Assembly (NCBI RefSeq): GCF_000092925.1
Contig: NC_014217.1
Coordinates: 2,356,001-2,420,000, forward strand
Source of the DNA: Ancylobacter novellus DSM 506
Lineage (GTDB): Bacteria; Pseudomonadota; Alphaproteobacteria; Rhizobiales; Xanthobacteraceae
DNA length: 64,000 nucleotides
Direction of reading: 5' to 3'
How positions within the stretch are numbered: the stretch's first letter is position 1; each line of letters begins with the position of its first letter. Position numbers and translations under genes: made by a program. A model generated the notes under the pieces. The model saw only the letters and a program-made list of their open reading frames with translations, was not told the DNA's origin and did no database searches. Positions 9,801 to 18,239 of this stretch are shown one piece after another.

Positions 9801-12800
9801 TTCGCGCAGACCCTGTCGGAGGGCGCGCGCCAGGCGAACGAGGCCATGAGCCACTCGCTGGAGATGCTCAGCGGCTTCTTCGACGACCGCGCCGGCGCCA
9901 TCACCGAGCAGCTCTCCCAGCACATCGAGCAGGCGGACCGTACCCTCTCCGCCCGCGCGCAGGACATCGCCACCACGCTCGACGAGCGCGTCGGCCGCTT
10001 CGAGGAGACCGTCGTCGGCCGCATCGACAACGTCGCCACCTCGGTCGAGGTGCGTGGCGCCGCAATGGCCGACCTGCTCGGCCAGCGCATCGGCGCGGTG
10101 GCCGGCCAGCTTCGCAACGAGGCGACCGAGATCGAGAGCACCCTGACCACGCTGGTCGACACTGTCAGCCGCACGATGGTCGACCGCGCCGGCGAGGTCA
10201 CCTCGCTGTTCGACAGCCGCACGGACGAGATCGCCCGCATCGTCGAGGAGCGCGGCAACGGGCTGCTCGCGGCGCTGGAAGACCGCAGCATCGGCATCAC
10301 CAGCGAGATCGCCCGCGCCAGCACCGATCTGCTCTCGGCCATCGACGACCACCGCGAGAACCTGGTCCAGGCGCTCGACACCACCCGCAACGGCGCCGTG
10401 ACCGACATCATGCGCGCCAGCGAAGACCTCCTGCACACGCTGGAATCCCGCTCGGAAGCCATCGTCACCGCCTTCGAGACGGCGACGTCCGGCCGCGCCG
10501 ACCAGCTCATGCAGATGAGCGGGGAAGTGGTCAGCTCGCTGCAGACCATCAGCAACGAGGTCACCTCCTCGCTGCAGAACGTCGGCGGCGAGGTCACCTC
10601 CTCCATCCAGGCTATCGGCGGCGACGTGACCTCCTCGCTGCAGGCGGTCACCGGCGACGTCCATTCCTCGCTGCAGCAGATCGGCGGCGAGGTCTCGGTC
10701 TCGCTCCAGCAGATCAGCGGCCAGGTGACGCAGGAAATCGCCCGCGCCGGCAATTCGCTGCTCACCGAGTTCGACGGCCGCGGCGCGCAGTTCGTGGAGA
10801 GCGCGCGCCAGGCCACCGAGCTCGCCGCCGGCGAGTTCTCCCGCCTCGTCGACGAGTTCGACGGGCGCGGCCAGCAGTTCGTCGACAGCGCCCGTCAGGC
10901 CACCGAGCTCGCCTCGGGCGAATTCTCCCGTCTCGTCGAGGAATTCGACGGGCGCGGCCAGCAATTCGTCGACAGCGCCCGTCAGGCCACCGGCCTCGCC
11001 GCGAACGAGTTCTCCCGTCTCGTCGAGGAATTCGACGGGCGCGGCCAGCAATTCATCGACAGCGCCCGTCAGGCCACCGAGCTCGCCTCGGGCGAGCTCA
11101 CCCGCCTCGCCGAGGAGTTCGACGGGCGCGGCCAGCAGTTCGTCGACAGCGCCCGCCAGGCCACCGGCCTCGCCGCGAACGAGTTCACCCGTCTCATGGA
11201 CGAGTTCGACGGCCGCGGCGGCCAGTTCGTCGAGACCGCCCGCCAGGCCACCGGCGTCGTCTCCACGGAGTTCTCGCGCCTCGCCGACGAGTTCGCCGCC
11301 TCGCTTGAGGGCCGCGGCAGCGGCCTGATCGCCGCGATCGCGGAGAGCGGCCGCACCGCCGCCGCCGAGATTTCCGCCACCAACGAGGCCCTGCAGGGCG
11401 ACGTCGCCGGCCTGCTGGAGCGCCTCGGCGAGGTCAACGTCCAGCTTCAGGACGTGCTCGCCAGCTCGGTCGGCAATCTCTCGGCGATCGAGAACACCAT
11501 CTCCGAGCGGCTTGAGGTCTTCCGCACCACCGTCAACAATGTGGAGGAAGCCAGCCGCCTTGCCTCCGGCCACATGGACGAGCAGATCCGCGACCTGCGC
11601 GCCGTCTCCACCGACGTGCTGCAGGACGTGGCCAAGCTCAGCCAGGGCTTCGGCGAGCAGGCGAGCATCATCACCAATGTCGCCAACGCCCTCGGCGCCG
11701 CGCATGAGAACCTCGACGACACGCTGGGCGGTCGGCACGAGGCGCTCATCGCCCTCGCCGAGCAGGTCAGCACCCGCACGGCCGACCTCGACAGCCGCCT
11801 CGCCCAGTACACCAGCACGCTGGAGGGCACGTTCGGCCGGGCGGAACAGCGCGTCGCCGAGATCTCCAAGGCGATCCTCAACACGGCGAACGCCTCGACC
11901 GAGGCCGTGGTGCGCCAGCAGGAGAAGATCCGCTCCACCACCGAGGCCGAGCGCGAGCGCACCCTCGCCTCGCTGCACGAGACCTACGAGCAGGCGGTGA
12001 GCGAGGTCGACAACCTGATGCGGCAGGCCAATCAGGGCTTCTCCGGCGCCGCGCAGGCGCTGCGCAGCTCGGTCGCCGACATCCAGCGGCTCCTGGAGAC
12101 CACGCGCGAAGAGCTCAAGCGCGGCATCATGGAGCTGCCGGAGGAGACCGAGGCCAACGCCTCGGCCATGCGCCGCACCGTCGCCGAGCAGATCAAGGCG
12201 CTGGCCGAGCTCAACGAGATCGTCTCGCGCCATGGCCGCACGCTCGACGTCGACACCGGCACGCGGGTGCGCACCATGGCCGCGGCTCCGGTGATGGCGG
12301 CGCCGATCGCGCCCGCCCCGCCGGCTCCCGCCCCGCGCAGCCAGCCGGCAGCGTCGCGCGTCGAGCCCAGCCGCCCGGCTCCCGCCCATTTCGAGCCGGC
12401 GCGGCCGGCGGGCGGACGCGGCAATGGCGGCAACGGCAATGGCAACGGCAACACCGGCGGCAATGCGCCCGCCTCCCGTCGTCCCGCGGCGACGCCGGAA
12501 CGCGGCGGTGCCGGCTCCGGCGCGGCGAGCGGCGGCAGCGACAAGGGCGGCTGGCTGTCCGAGCTTCTGGCGCGTGCCTCCGACGGCGACAACCCGTCCA
12601 ACGGCCCCTCCTCCCCAAGGAACGGCGAACGCGGCGGTGAGCGTGGCGAACGTGGCGGCTCGCGCGGCGGCAACTACGAGGCCCGCGGCGCCAGCCAGCC
12701 GGAACGGCCGGTCCACCACACCATCGAGTCGCTCGACTCGCTGTCGGTCGACATCGCCCGCATGATCGATCACGAGGCGGCCGTCGACCTGTGGGAGCGC

Positions 12801-13061
12801 TACAAGAAGGGCGAGCGCAACGTGTTCACCCGGCGCCTCTACACCATGCAGGGGCAGCAGACCTTCGAGGAGATCCGCCGCAAGTACCGGCGCGATCTCG
12901 AGTTCCGCGACACGGTCGACCGCTATATCGGCGAGTTCGAGCGTCTCCTGGAGCAGGTCTCGCGCGACGACCGTGGCCAGGCGATGACCAAGACCTACCT
13001 GACCTCCGACACCGGTAAGGTCTACACCCTGCTCGCCCACGCCGCCGGCCGCTTCGACTGA
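6804..13061 (+). CDS. Giant polar coiled-coil protein, GPR/RgsE-like (growth pole ring, apolipoprotein-type repeats)
   Basis: The 2085-residue protein has an acidic N-terminal region with an ERRDIERREIER low-complexity patch (about 191-217), two membrane helices (about 249-269 and 285-308), then some 1500 residues of helical repeats. From residue 524 the repeats are 22 residues long (TDEIS...LSGVTENL type, 13 clear units), at 1245-1310 they are six 11-residue units, and at 1322-1495 six units of 29 residues beginning EFDGRG. A Pro/Gly-rich linker (about 1829-1963) leads to a conserved C-terminal domain with RKYRRDLEFRDTVDRY. Size, two N-terminal helices and apolipoprotein-like repeats match the growth pole ring protein of Agrobacterium (2115 residues) and RgsE of Sinorhizobium, needed for polar growth. 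GGAGG precedes the ATG. It is a single-gene unit with its own terminator. It is often mis-annotated as kinesin-like. Confidence 0.88.
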   Translation: MSTNAKKVHQDPAEAALSAIEEALSLDLTSDDGFDPPSERTHDDDELPPAREPEGPRIESRSGAEFGETGDSEADASLYLSETDLFGTDDDDNRETFRNEGFTLNLDNLDFSAPDLDEPAEPAETASEPNFDFSAQEFSSRDFEAPAEDEAESKAPSIETALAAAAAAGVVLPRAEAPRLDNIAPARPETERSENERRDIERREIERRDTERSETERAAAPQGRRAANDDRPSIGQLLSALQRRPSATPYVIAGIASLAWLGAGGALLYTQFDGFAGGLQALTASPAFLASMAALIVPPVFYFVLAAMVRRMQEMRIVAHSMAQVAIRLAEPPPAPAPVPAPVAPPAPAAIPMAAPASFSLATASPETLAQFAGLEDAVTRASEAEAFVRGEVAALAQAYEDNNLRMNQLIERLQAERDAIFGQTEHIRETLTSSHYAFAQEVNGVSDRISETVMLAADRVAGTLSDKGEHITLALGRVGDTIIEALSEKGGDLIDRLQATGSEVNTNLADSSEHLISTLSAQTDDISQRLSGVASNLTDTLAVRTDEISERLSGVTENLSDTLATRTDEISRRLSGATENLADTLATRTDEISRQLSGVTENLTDTLVSRTDEISCRLSGVTDSLSDTLSTRTDAISRQLTGVTENLSETLASRTDEIGDHLLRTAAELSRVVNHRTEEISEKLAATTHNLTETLAARSDEITDALVTTGTRLADEIAIRASEVNQTLRSTGDSLVLDLSVRGGEVVRKLEETGNRVADTITVRGDDLADRIADTGNRIYDAVAVRGAELERLLGETGQRVVHQLSQAGTGIHDALAEAASRVSQDIDYRGHMLTEQLALVGAEASQTLVANGTQVTSQFREAAEFLTTEFASRSESVRGELEHQLRGIEDMVSVRGGEIADRIATDSAALGRQIMDGLREFDSVLQTHGADMVHRIADRVEAVTRAIDTNMSGFDEQVTAKAEQVAASLDLRIANIEGVLDRGVEGLNETLGGRTVEFAQTLSEGARQANEAMSHSLEMLSGFFDDRAGAITEQLSQHIEQADRTLSARAQDIATTLDERVGRFEETVVGRIDNVATSVEVRGAAMADLLGQRIGAVAGQLRNEATEIESTLTTLVDTVSRTMVDRAGEVTSLFDSRTDEIARIVEERGNGLLAALEDRSIGITSEIARASTDLLSAIDDHRENLVQALDTTRNGAVTDIMRASEDLLHTLESRSEAIVTAFETATSGRADQLMQMSGEVVSSLQTISNEVTSSLQNVGGEVTSSIQAIGGDVTSSLQAVTGDVHSSLQQIGGEVSVSLQQISGQVTQEIARAGNSLLTEFDGRGAQFVESARQATELAAGEFSRLVDEFDGRGQQFVDSARQATELASGEFSRLVEEFDGRGQQFVDSARQATGLAANEFSRLVEEFDGRGQQFIDSARQATELASGELTRLAEEFDGRGQQFVDSARQATGLAANEFTRLMDEFDGRGGQFVETARQATGVVSTEFSRLADEFAASLEGRGSGLIAAIAESGRTAAAEISATNEALQGDVAGLLERLGEVNVQLQDVLASSVGNLSAIENTISERLEVFRTTVNNVEEASRLASGHMDEQIRDLRAVSTDVLQDVAKLSQGFGEQASIITNVANALGAAHENLDDTLGGRHEALIALAEQVSTRTADLDSRLAQYTSTLEGTFGRAEQRVAEISKAILNTANASTEAVVRQQEKIRSTTEAERERTLASLHETYEQAVSEVDNLMRQANQGFSGAAQALRSSVADIQRLLETTREELKRGIMELPEETEANASAMRRTVAEQIKALAELNEIVSRHGRTLDVDTGTRVRTMAAAPVMAAPIAPAPPAPAPRSQPAASRVEPSRPAPAHFEPARPAGGRGNGGNGNGNGNTGGNAPASRRPAATPERGGAGSGAASGGSDKGGWLSELLARASDGDNPSNGPSSPRNGERGGERGERGGSRGGNYEARGASQPERPVHHTIESLDSLSVDIARMIDHEAAVDLWERYKKGERNVFTRRLYTMQGQQTFEEIRRKYRRDLEFRDTVDRYIGEFERLLEQVSRDDRGQAMTKTYLTSDTGKVYTLLAHAAGRFD
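8373..9230 (+). repeat. 22-residue (66-bp) coding repeats, 13 units
   Basis: Thirteen consecutive 66-bp units lie inside the GPR-like gene, starting at 8373, 8439, 8505 and so on. The first six or seven are closely similar (TDEISRRLSG...NLTDTLATR type), and later units diverge while keeping exact 22-residue spacing. The period is two 11-residue helical turns, as in apolipoproteins. Confidence 0.85.
10536..10733 (+). repeat. 11-residue (33-bp) coding repeats, six units
   Basis: Six consecutive units of the pattern S-L/I-Q-x-I/V-x-G-E/D-V-T/S-S occur in the GPR-like gene. This is a half-length version of the 22-residue period found further upstream in the same protein. Confidence 0.85.
10767..11288 (+). 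repeat. 29-residue (87-bp) coding repeats, six units
   Basis: Units begin at 10767, 10854, 10941, 11028, 11115 and 11202. Each encodes EFDGRG, then QFVDSARQAT, then a variable L-A-x-x-E-F-S-R-L ending. The units are close to identical even at DNA level, so they look recently duplicated. A 29-residue period does not fit the 11-residue register of the rest of the protein. Confidence 0.9.
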
Positions 13062-13087
13062 GCGGCCGGGGTTCTCCGGAAGACATG

Positions 13088-13120
13088 AAAGCCCCCGCCT
13101 CGGCGGGGGCTTTTGCTTTT
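13088..13120 (+). terminator. Rho-independent terminator of the GPR-like gene
   Basis: A GC stem (gcccccgcc / ggcgggggc, 13091-13110, loop tc) is followed by TTTTGCTTTT and lies about 30 bases after the GPR-like stop codon. Confidence 0.85.
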
Positions 13121-13178
13121 GGGGGATGCGCTTCCGCAGGCCCGCCTATTTTCCCGCCTGATACGCCCGTCCTCCCCT

Positions 13179-13262
13179 CATGGTCGGGCTTGATCTGGCC
13201 ACCCAGGTCACGCCGTGCACCGCGGGGAAGACTGGGTCCCCGGGTCAAGCCCGGGGATGAGG
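13179..13262. repeat. Intergenic palindromic repeat, family C, copy 2
   Basis: This copy runs in the opposite orientation and ends in CCCCGGGTCAAGCCCGGGGATGA. It lies in the 597-base gene-free stretch 13062-13658, which otherwise holds two terminators, copy 3 of family C and a family B copy. Confidence 0.8.
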
Positions 13263-13376
13263 GGGTGATCTGCGACAGCTAGCGAACGTCGTAGGCCGGC
13301 TCCCGCCCGACGGAACCTCATCCTGAGGGTCTGACTCGTAATTGCTTTTCGGGGTGGGGGGAGCCGCCATTGGACT

Positions 13377-13469
13377 GTCATCCCCGGGCTTGGCCCGGGG
13401 ATCCACGACTTGCCGGGCTCTCCAAGCGGTGCTGAAGGCGTGGATGGCCGGGCCAAGCCCGGCCATGAC
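13377..13469. repeat. Intergenic palindromic repeat, family C, copy 3
   Basis: A 93-base element from gtcatccccgggcttggccc to the matching ggccatgac end. It has the same length and nearly the same sequence as the copy at 43071-43163, almost 30 kb away. Confidence 0.9.
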
Positions 13470-13479
13470 GAGCCTCCAG

Positions 13480-13550
13480 GGCGGAGAGCCGGGATCGCTC
13501 TCCAATCGGGTCACGATCCCGGATACGGCCTAACGGCCGTTCCGGGATGA
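13480..13550. repeat. Intergenic palindromic repeat, family B, copy 1
   Basis: Arms of the type GAGAGCCGGGATCG and CGATCCCGGATACGGCC...GGCCGTTCCGGGATGAC directly abut a family C copy. This one is shortened at its left end compared with the copies at 48931 and 63209. Confidence 0.75.
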
Positions 13551-13593
13551 CGACAGGCGTAGGGACGGCCTCCCGGTTTTCGCCCGCCTCCCC

Positions 13594-13626
13594 AAACAAA
13601 AACCCCGCCGGGCGCACCCGGCGGGG
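13594..13626 (-). terminator. Rho-independent terminator of the RND efflux operon
   Basis: A 10-bp perfect stem (13603-13612 with 13617-13626, loop cgca) lies just after the RND pump stop codon at 13659. In minus-strand reading it is followed by a T run (aaacaaaaa on the plus strand). Confidence 0.85.
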
Positions 13627-13658
13627 CTCATCTCTTCAGAACGGTCCAGCCCCGCCCC

Positions 13659-16600
13659 TCAGTGCGGCGCGGCCGCCTGCTCTTCCTTTCGCGCCCGCCG
13701 GCGCTCGCCGAAGGAGGCGATCCAGCGGGCGATCACATAGAAGGTCGGCGTGAACAGGAGGCCGAACACCGTCACGCCGATCATGCCGGAGAACACCGCC
13801 GTACCGAGCGCCTGGCGCAGCTCGGCGCCGGCGCCGGTCGCGATCACCAGCGGCACCACGCCGAAGATGAAGGCGAAGGAGGTCATGATGATCGGCCGCA
13901 GGCGCAGCTGAGCGGCATGCGTCGCCGCGCTGAAGCGGTCCTCGCCCCGATCCTCGAGTTGCTTGGCGAACTCGACGATCAGGATCGCGTTCTTCGCCGC
14001 GAGGCCGATGAGCACGATGAAGCCGACCTGGCTCAGGATGTTGTTGTCCTGTCCTCGCAAGAGGATGCCGACCGAGGCCGCGATCAGGCACATCGGCACG
14101 ATGAGGATGACCGCCAGCGGCAGCGTCAGGCTCTCATACTGCGCCGCCAGCACCAGGAAGACGAACACCACGCCGAGCGCAAAGGCGAAGATCGCGGTGT
14201 TGCCCGCCCTCACCTGCTGGAAGGCCAGCGCCGTCCATTCATAGGCGAAGCCGTCCGGCAGGGTCTCGGCGGCGATCTGCTGCATCTTCTGGATCGCCTG
14301 GCCCTGCGAGGTGCCGGGCTGCACGTCGCCGTCGAGCTCGGCCGCCGGGTAGAGGTTGTAGCGCGGCACGCGGTAGGGGCCCGAGATGTCGCGCACGGTG
14401 GTGAAGGAACCGAGCGGCACGGTCTGGCCGTCGCGGTTGTTCACCCTCAGCCGCAGCAGGTCCTCCTGCGTGAGGCGGAAGGGCGCGTCCGCCTGTGCCT
14501 GCACCCGGTAGGTGCGTCCGAACAGGTTGAAGTCGTTGACGTAGGTCGAGCCGATATAGGTCTGCAGGGTGGCGAACACGTCGGCGATGTTGACGCCGAG
14601 CAGCTGCGCCTTGGTGCGGTCGATGTCGAGGAAGAGCTGCGGCGTCGAGGTCTCGAACAGCGAGTAGACCTGCCTCAGCCCCGGCGTCTGGTTGGCGCGC
14701 CCCATCATGGCGTAGACGGCGCCCTGCAGCGCGGCATAGCCGCGTCCGCCGCGATCCTCGATCATCATGCGATAGCCGCCGGCATTGCCGATGCCCTGCA
14801 CGGGCGGCGGCATGACGACGATCATCTGCGCCTCCTGGATGGAAGCGAGCTTGCCGAACAGCGCACCCTGGATGGCGGGCGCCGACTGGCCGGGCTGCTT
14901 CGCGCGCTCGGCCGCCGGGCCGAGGATGACGAACATGGCGCCGGCATTGGGCGCATTGGTGAAGGTGGCGCCGGAGAAGCCGACGATGTTCACCACATGG
15001 GCGACGCCCGGGGTCGCCAGCACTTCCTTCGCCGCCTTCGTCATCACCTCGTTGGTGCGCGAGAGCGAGGCGCCGCCCGGCAGCTGCGAGGCGACGATGA
15101 GATAGCCGCGGTCCTGCGCCGGGATGAAGCCCTGCGGGGTCGAGCGGAAGATCTCCAGGCCGCCGGCGAGGATGGCGACATAGACGACGAGCACGATCAC
15201 GGCGAAGCGCACCAGCTTGCCGGTGAGCCAGCCATAGCCCCGCGAGACGCCGTTGAAGCCCTTGTTGAAATAGTAAAAGAAGCCGGTGAAGGGCCGCGCG
15301 TACCAGGGCGGACGGTGGCCCTCGGGCGGGTGCGGCTTGAGCAGCAGCGCGCACATGGCCGGCGACAATGTCAGCGAGACCAGCAGCGAGATCAGCGTCG
15401 AGCCGGCGATGGTGAGCGCGAACTGCCGGTAGAACTCGCCGGAGATGCCGGGGATGAAGGCCGAGGGGATGAACACCGAGGCCAGCACCAGCGAGATCGC
15501 CACCAGCGCCCCGCCCACCTCGTCCATGGTCTTGTAGGCGGCATCGCGCGGCGACAGGCCGGTGGAGATGTTGTGCTCCACGCTCTCCACCACGACGATC
15601 GCGTCGTCGACCACGATGCCGATGGCCAGCACCAGGCCGAACAGCGACAGGTTGTTCAGCGAGAAGCCGAACAGGCTCATGATGAAGAAGGTGCCGATCA
15701 GCGAGACCGGGATGGCGATGATCGGGATGATTGCCGCCCGCCAGGTCTGCAGGAACAGCACCACCACGATGACCACCAGCACGATGGCTTCGAGGATGGT
15801 GTCCTCCACCGCCCGCACGGATTCGGCGATGAACTGGGTCGGGTTGTACGCGGTCGAATAGGCGAGGCCCTGCGGGAAGTCCTTGGAGATGCGGGCGATC
15901 TCCTGCTCGATCGCCTGGCCGGTCGACAGCGCGTTGGAACCCGGCAGCTGGAAGATGCCGAGCGCCACCGAGGGCTTGGAGTCGAAATAGGAGATCGAGG
16001 AGTTGTCCTGCCCCTCGATGTCGATGCGGGCGATGTCGCGCAGCCGCACCACCGCGTTGCCGCTCTGGCGCACCACGATGTTGCCGAACTCCTCCGGCGT
16101 CGACAGGCGCCCGAGCGTGCGCACCGCCACCTGGAAAGCAAGCTGCTCAGGCACCGGCGGCGCGTTCAGCACGCCCGAGGCGACCTGCAGGTTCTGCGCC
16201 CTGAGCGCGGCCGTGACGTCGGTGGCCGTGAGGTTCAGCGCCTGCATCTTGGTCGGGTCGAGCCAGACCTGCATGGCGTAGTCGCGCGAGCCGAACACGG
16301 TGATCGAGCCCACGCCCTGCACGCGCTGGAGCTGATCCTTGATCTGCAGGTTGGCGTAGTTGGAGATGAACAGCGAGTCGCGCGAATCGTCGGGCGAGAA
16401 CAGGCTCACCACCATCAGGATGTCGGGCGACGACTTGGTCACCGTGACGCCGATCTGCTGCACTTCCTGCGGCAGGCGCGGGGTCGCGGTGGAGACGCGG
16501 TTCTGCACCTGCACCTGGGCGATGTCGAGGTCGGTGCCGATGTCGAAGGTGACGGCGATGGAGAAGCGCCCGTCCGCCGTCGAGTTCGAGGAGATGTAGA

Positions 16601-16832
16601 TCATCCCCTCGACGCCGTTGATCTGCTGTTCGATGGGCGAGACGACGGTGTCGGCCACCGTCTCGGCGCTCGCTCCCGGGTACTGGCCGGTGACGTTCAC
16701 CACCGGCGGCGCGATGTCGGGATACTGCGCGACCGGCAGCGACACGAAGGCGACGCCGCCGAGGATCATCACCACGATGGAGATCACCGAGGCGAAGATC
16801 GGGCGGTCGATGAAGAAGTGGGAGAATTTCAT
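13659..16832 (-). CDS. Multidrug efflux RND transporter permease (HAE1, AcrB/MexB type)
   Basis: The 1057-residue protein starts MKFSHFFIDRPIFASV, the usual HAE1 N terminus, and has 12 predicted membrane helices with two large periplasmic loops. The proton-relay aspartates are in GIVVDDAIVVVE of helix 4. The C-terminal membrane half includes VVPLVIATGAGAELRQALGT. It exports hydrophobic drugs or bile-like compounds from the periplasm through a trimeric pump. The start at 16832 is chosen over 16895 because the upstream extension is Arg-rich and overlaps the adaptor gene. It lies downstream of the adaptor in an operon, 16 bases apart. No outer-membrane factor or regulator gene is adjacent, so an unlinked TolC is presumably used. 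Confidence 0.95.
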   Translation of the reverse strand: MKFSHFFIDRPIFASVISIVVMILGGVAFVSLPVAQYPDIAPPVVNVTGQYPGASAETVADTVVSPIEQQINGVEGMIYISSNSTADGRFSIAVTFDIGTDLDIAQVQVQNRVSTATPRLPQEVQQIGVTVTKSSPDILMVVSLFSPDDSRDSLFISNYANLQIKDQLQRVQGVGSITVFGSRDYAMQVWLDPTKMQALNLTATDVTAALRAQNLQVASGVLNAPPVPEQLAFQVAVRTLGRLSTPEEFGNIVVRQSGNAVVRLRDIARIDIEGQDNSSISYFDSKPSVALGIFQLPGSNALSTGQAIEQEIARISKDFPQGLAYSTAYNPTQFIAESVRAVEDTILEAIVLVVIVVVLFLQTWRAAIIPIIAIPVSLIGTFFIMSLFGFSLNNLSLFGLVLAIGIVVDDAIVVVESVEHNISTGLSPRDAAYKTMDEVGGALVAISLVLASVFIPSAFIPGISGEFYRQFALTIAGSTLISLLVSLTLSPAMCALLLKPHPPEGHRPPWYARPFTGFFYYFNKGFNGVSRGYGWLTGKLVRFAVIVLVVYVAILAGGLEIFRSTPQGFIPAQDRGYLIVASQLPGGASLSRTNEVMTKAAKEVLATPGVAHVVNIVGFSGATFTNAPNAGAMFVILGPAAERAKQPGQSAPAIQGALFGKLASIQEAQMIVVMPPPVQGIGNAGGYRMMIEDRGGRGYAALQGAVYAMMGRANQTPGLRQVYSLFETSTPQLFLDIDRTKAQLLGVNIADVFATLQTYIGSTYVNDFNLFGRTYRVQAQADAPFRLTQEDLLRLRVNNRDGQTVPLGSFTTVRDISGPYRVPRYNLYPAAELDGDVQPGTSQGQAIQKMQQIAAETLPDGFAYEWTALAFQQVRAGNTAIFAFALGVVFVFLVLAAQYESLTLPLAVILIVPMCLIAASVGILLRGQDNNILSQVGFIVLIGLAAKNAILIVEFAKQLEDRGEDRFSAATHAAQLRLRPIIMTSFAFIFGVVPLVIATGAGAELRQALGTAVFSGMIGVTVFGLLFTPTFYVIARWIASFGERRRARKEEQAAAPH

Positions 16833-16848
16833 TGTGCCGGCCTCCCGC

Positions 16849-18099
16849 TCAGTTCGCGGGCGGGTTGGCAGCCGGCTTGGCCGCGCCACCGCCATTGGCA
16901 GGCGCGGCTCCGGCGGCCGGGGCGGCGCCGGCGGCAGGCGCCGCGGGCTGCTCCAGCTTGCCGACCACCTGCGCGCCCGGACGGATGCGGATCAGCCCGT
17001 TGACCACGACGAGGTCGTCCTTGCCGATGCCCTCGACGACCCGCATGCCGTCATGCACGCGGCCGAGGGTGACGTATTTCATCTGCGGCACCTGCGGCTG
17101 GTCGCCCGGCTGCATCACATAGACGAATTTGCGCGTCTGCTCGGTGCCGATGGCCACGTCCGGCACCAGCAGTGCGTCGTGCGGATGCGACGCCGGCACC
17201 CGGATGCGGCCGAACATGCCCGGCGTGAACACGCCTTCGGGATTGGCAAAGGAGGCGCGGCCGCGAATGGTGCCGGTCTCCTCGCTGATGCGGTTGTCGA
17301 CGAAGTCGAGCTTGCCCTTGTGGGGGAAGCCCTTCTCGTCGATCAGCTCCAGCTGGACCTCGATCGTCTCGCCGCTGCCGCCCATCGCCTTCGCCAGGCG
17401 CTGGTAACGCAGATAGGAGGCCTCGTCATATGTGAACTCGAAATAGATCGGGTCCATCGAGACGATGGTGGCGAGCAGCGTATTGGTGTTCGCGCCGCCG
17501 GCGCCGCCGGTCACGAGGTTACCGAGCGAGACCTTGCGGTCGCCGATGCGCCCCGTCACAGGCGAACGCAGGTCGGTGAATTCGAGGTCGAGCTGCGCCG
17601 AGTGCACCGCCGCCTGCGCCGCCGCCACGTCGGCCCGCGCCGTGCGCTCGGTCTGCAGGCGCTGGTCGAAGGTCTGCCGGGAAATGGCGGTCGAGTTCTT
17701 GTCCTCCAGCAGCGTCTGGGCGCGCTGCAGGTCGGACTGGGCGAAATCGAGTGCGGCCTGCGAACGCTGGAGATTGGCGTTGGCCTGGTCGAGCGCGTTC
17801 TGGAACGGCCGCTTGTCGATGGTGAACAGCAGGTCGCCCTGCTTCACCGTCTGGCCATCGGTGAAGCCGATCTTGTCGAGATAGCCGGAAACCCGCGCAT
17901 AGACGTTGACGAGGTCGATCGCCTGGAAGCGGCCGACATACTCGTCATAGTCGGTGATCTCGCTCGTGGTCGGCTTCGCGACGGTGACCGGCGCCGCCGG
18001 CGGGGCCTGCTGCGCCTGGTTCTGCTCGGAGCAGCCGGCGAGGGTCAAGGCAGCGAGTGCACAGGCAACGACGGGAAAGCGCGGGAACGCGGTGGTCAT
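16849..18099 (-). CDS. RND efflux periplasmic adaptor lipoprotein (AcrA/MexA type)
   Basis: The 416-residue protein has a lipoprotein signal peptide ending LTLAGC, so it is anchored by lipid in the inner membrane. Then follow barrel-sandwich (lipoyl) halves around a helical hairpin of Gln/Arg-rich coiled coil (NANLQRSQAALDFAQSDLQR) and a beta-barrel domain with SPVTGRIGDRKVSLGNLV. The C-terminal end is Pro/Ala-rich, possibly disordered. It links the RND pump just downstream to the outer-membrane channel. murJ ends 140 bases upstream on the same strand. Confidence 0.95.
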   Translation of the reverse strand: MTTAFPRFPVVACALAALTLAGCSEQNQAQQAPPAAPVTVAKPTTSEITDYDEYVGRFQAIDLVNVYARVSGYLDKIGFTDGQTVKQGDLLFTIDKRPFQNALDQANANLQRSQAALDFAQSDLQRAQTLLEDKNSTAISRQTFDQRLQTERTARADVAAAQAAVHSAQLDLEFTDLRSPVTGRIGDRKVSLGNLVTGGAGGANTNTLLATIVSMDPIYFEFTYDEASYLRYQRLAKAMGGSGETIEVQLELIDEKGFPHKGKLDFVDNRISEETGTIRGRASFANPEGVFTPGMFGRIRVPASHPHDALLVPDVAIGTEQTRKFVYVMQPGDQPQVPQMKYVTLGRVHDGMRVVEGIGKDDLVVVNGLIRIRPGAQVVGKLEQPAAPAAGAAPAAGAAPANGGGAAKPAANPPAN

Positions 18100-18239
18100 G
18101 CAGCCATCTCCGAGATAGGCATTTCAGCGGCCTCGGGCTATCGCCCGATGTCATGCGACACGACCCGGCCCGCCTCGGGAACGCATGGTGCGACAGGCCC
18201 TAGCACAATTTTGCTGCGCCGCGTAAGCACCAAAAGGTC

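Noticed and set aside
10767..11288. CRISPR-like array from the regularly spaced 87-bp repeats
   Set aside because: The repeats are in frame within a coding gene, without unique spacers, and no cas genes are present.
6696..13040. A 2114-codon open frame on the minus strand, longer than the GPR-like gene it covers
   Set aside because: It is a mirror of the GC-rich, repetitive GPR-like gene: its product is low-complexity Gly/Ala/Leu/Val/Arg sequence without any domain, while the plus strand has conserved domains, a ribosome binding site and a terminator.
13662..17003. A long plus-strand frame (1113 codons) across the RND pump gene
   Set aside because: Its product is His/Arg/Asp-rich nonsense; the minus strand encodes a textbook RND permease.
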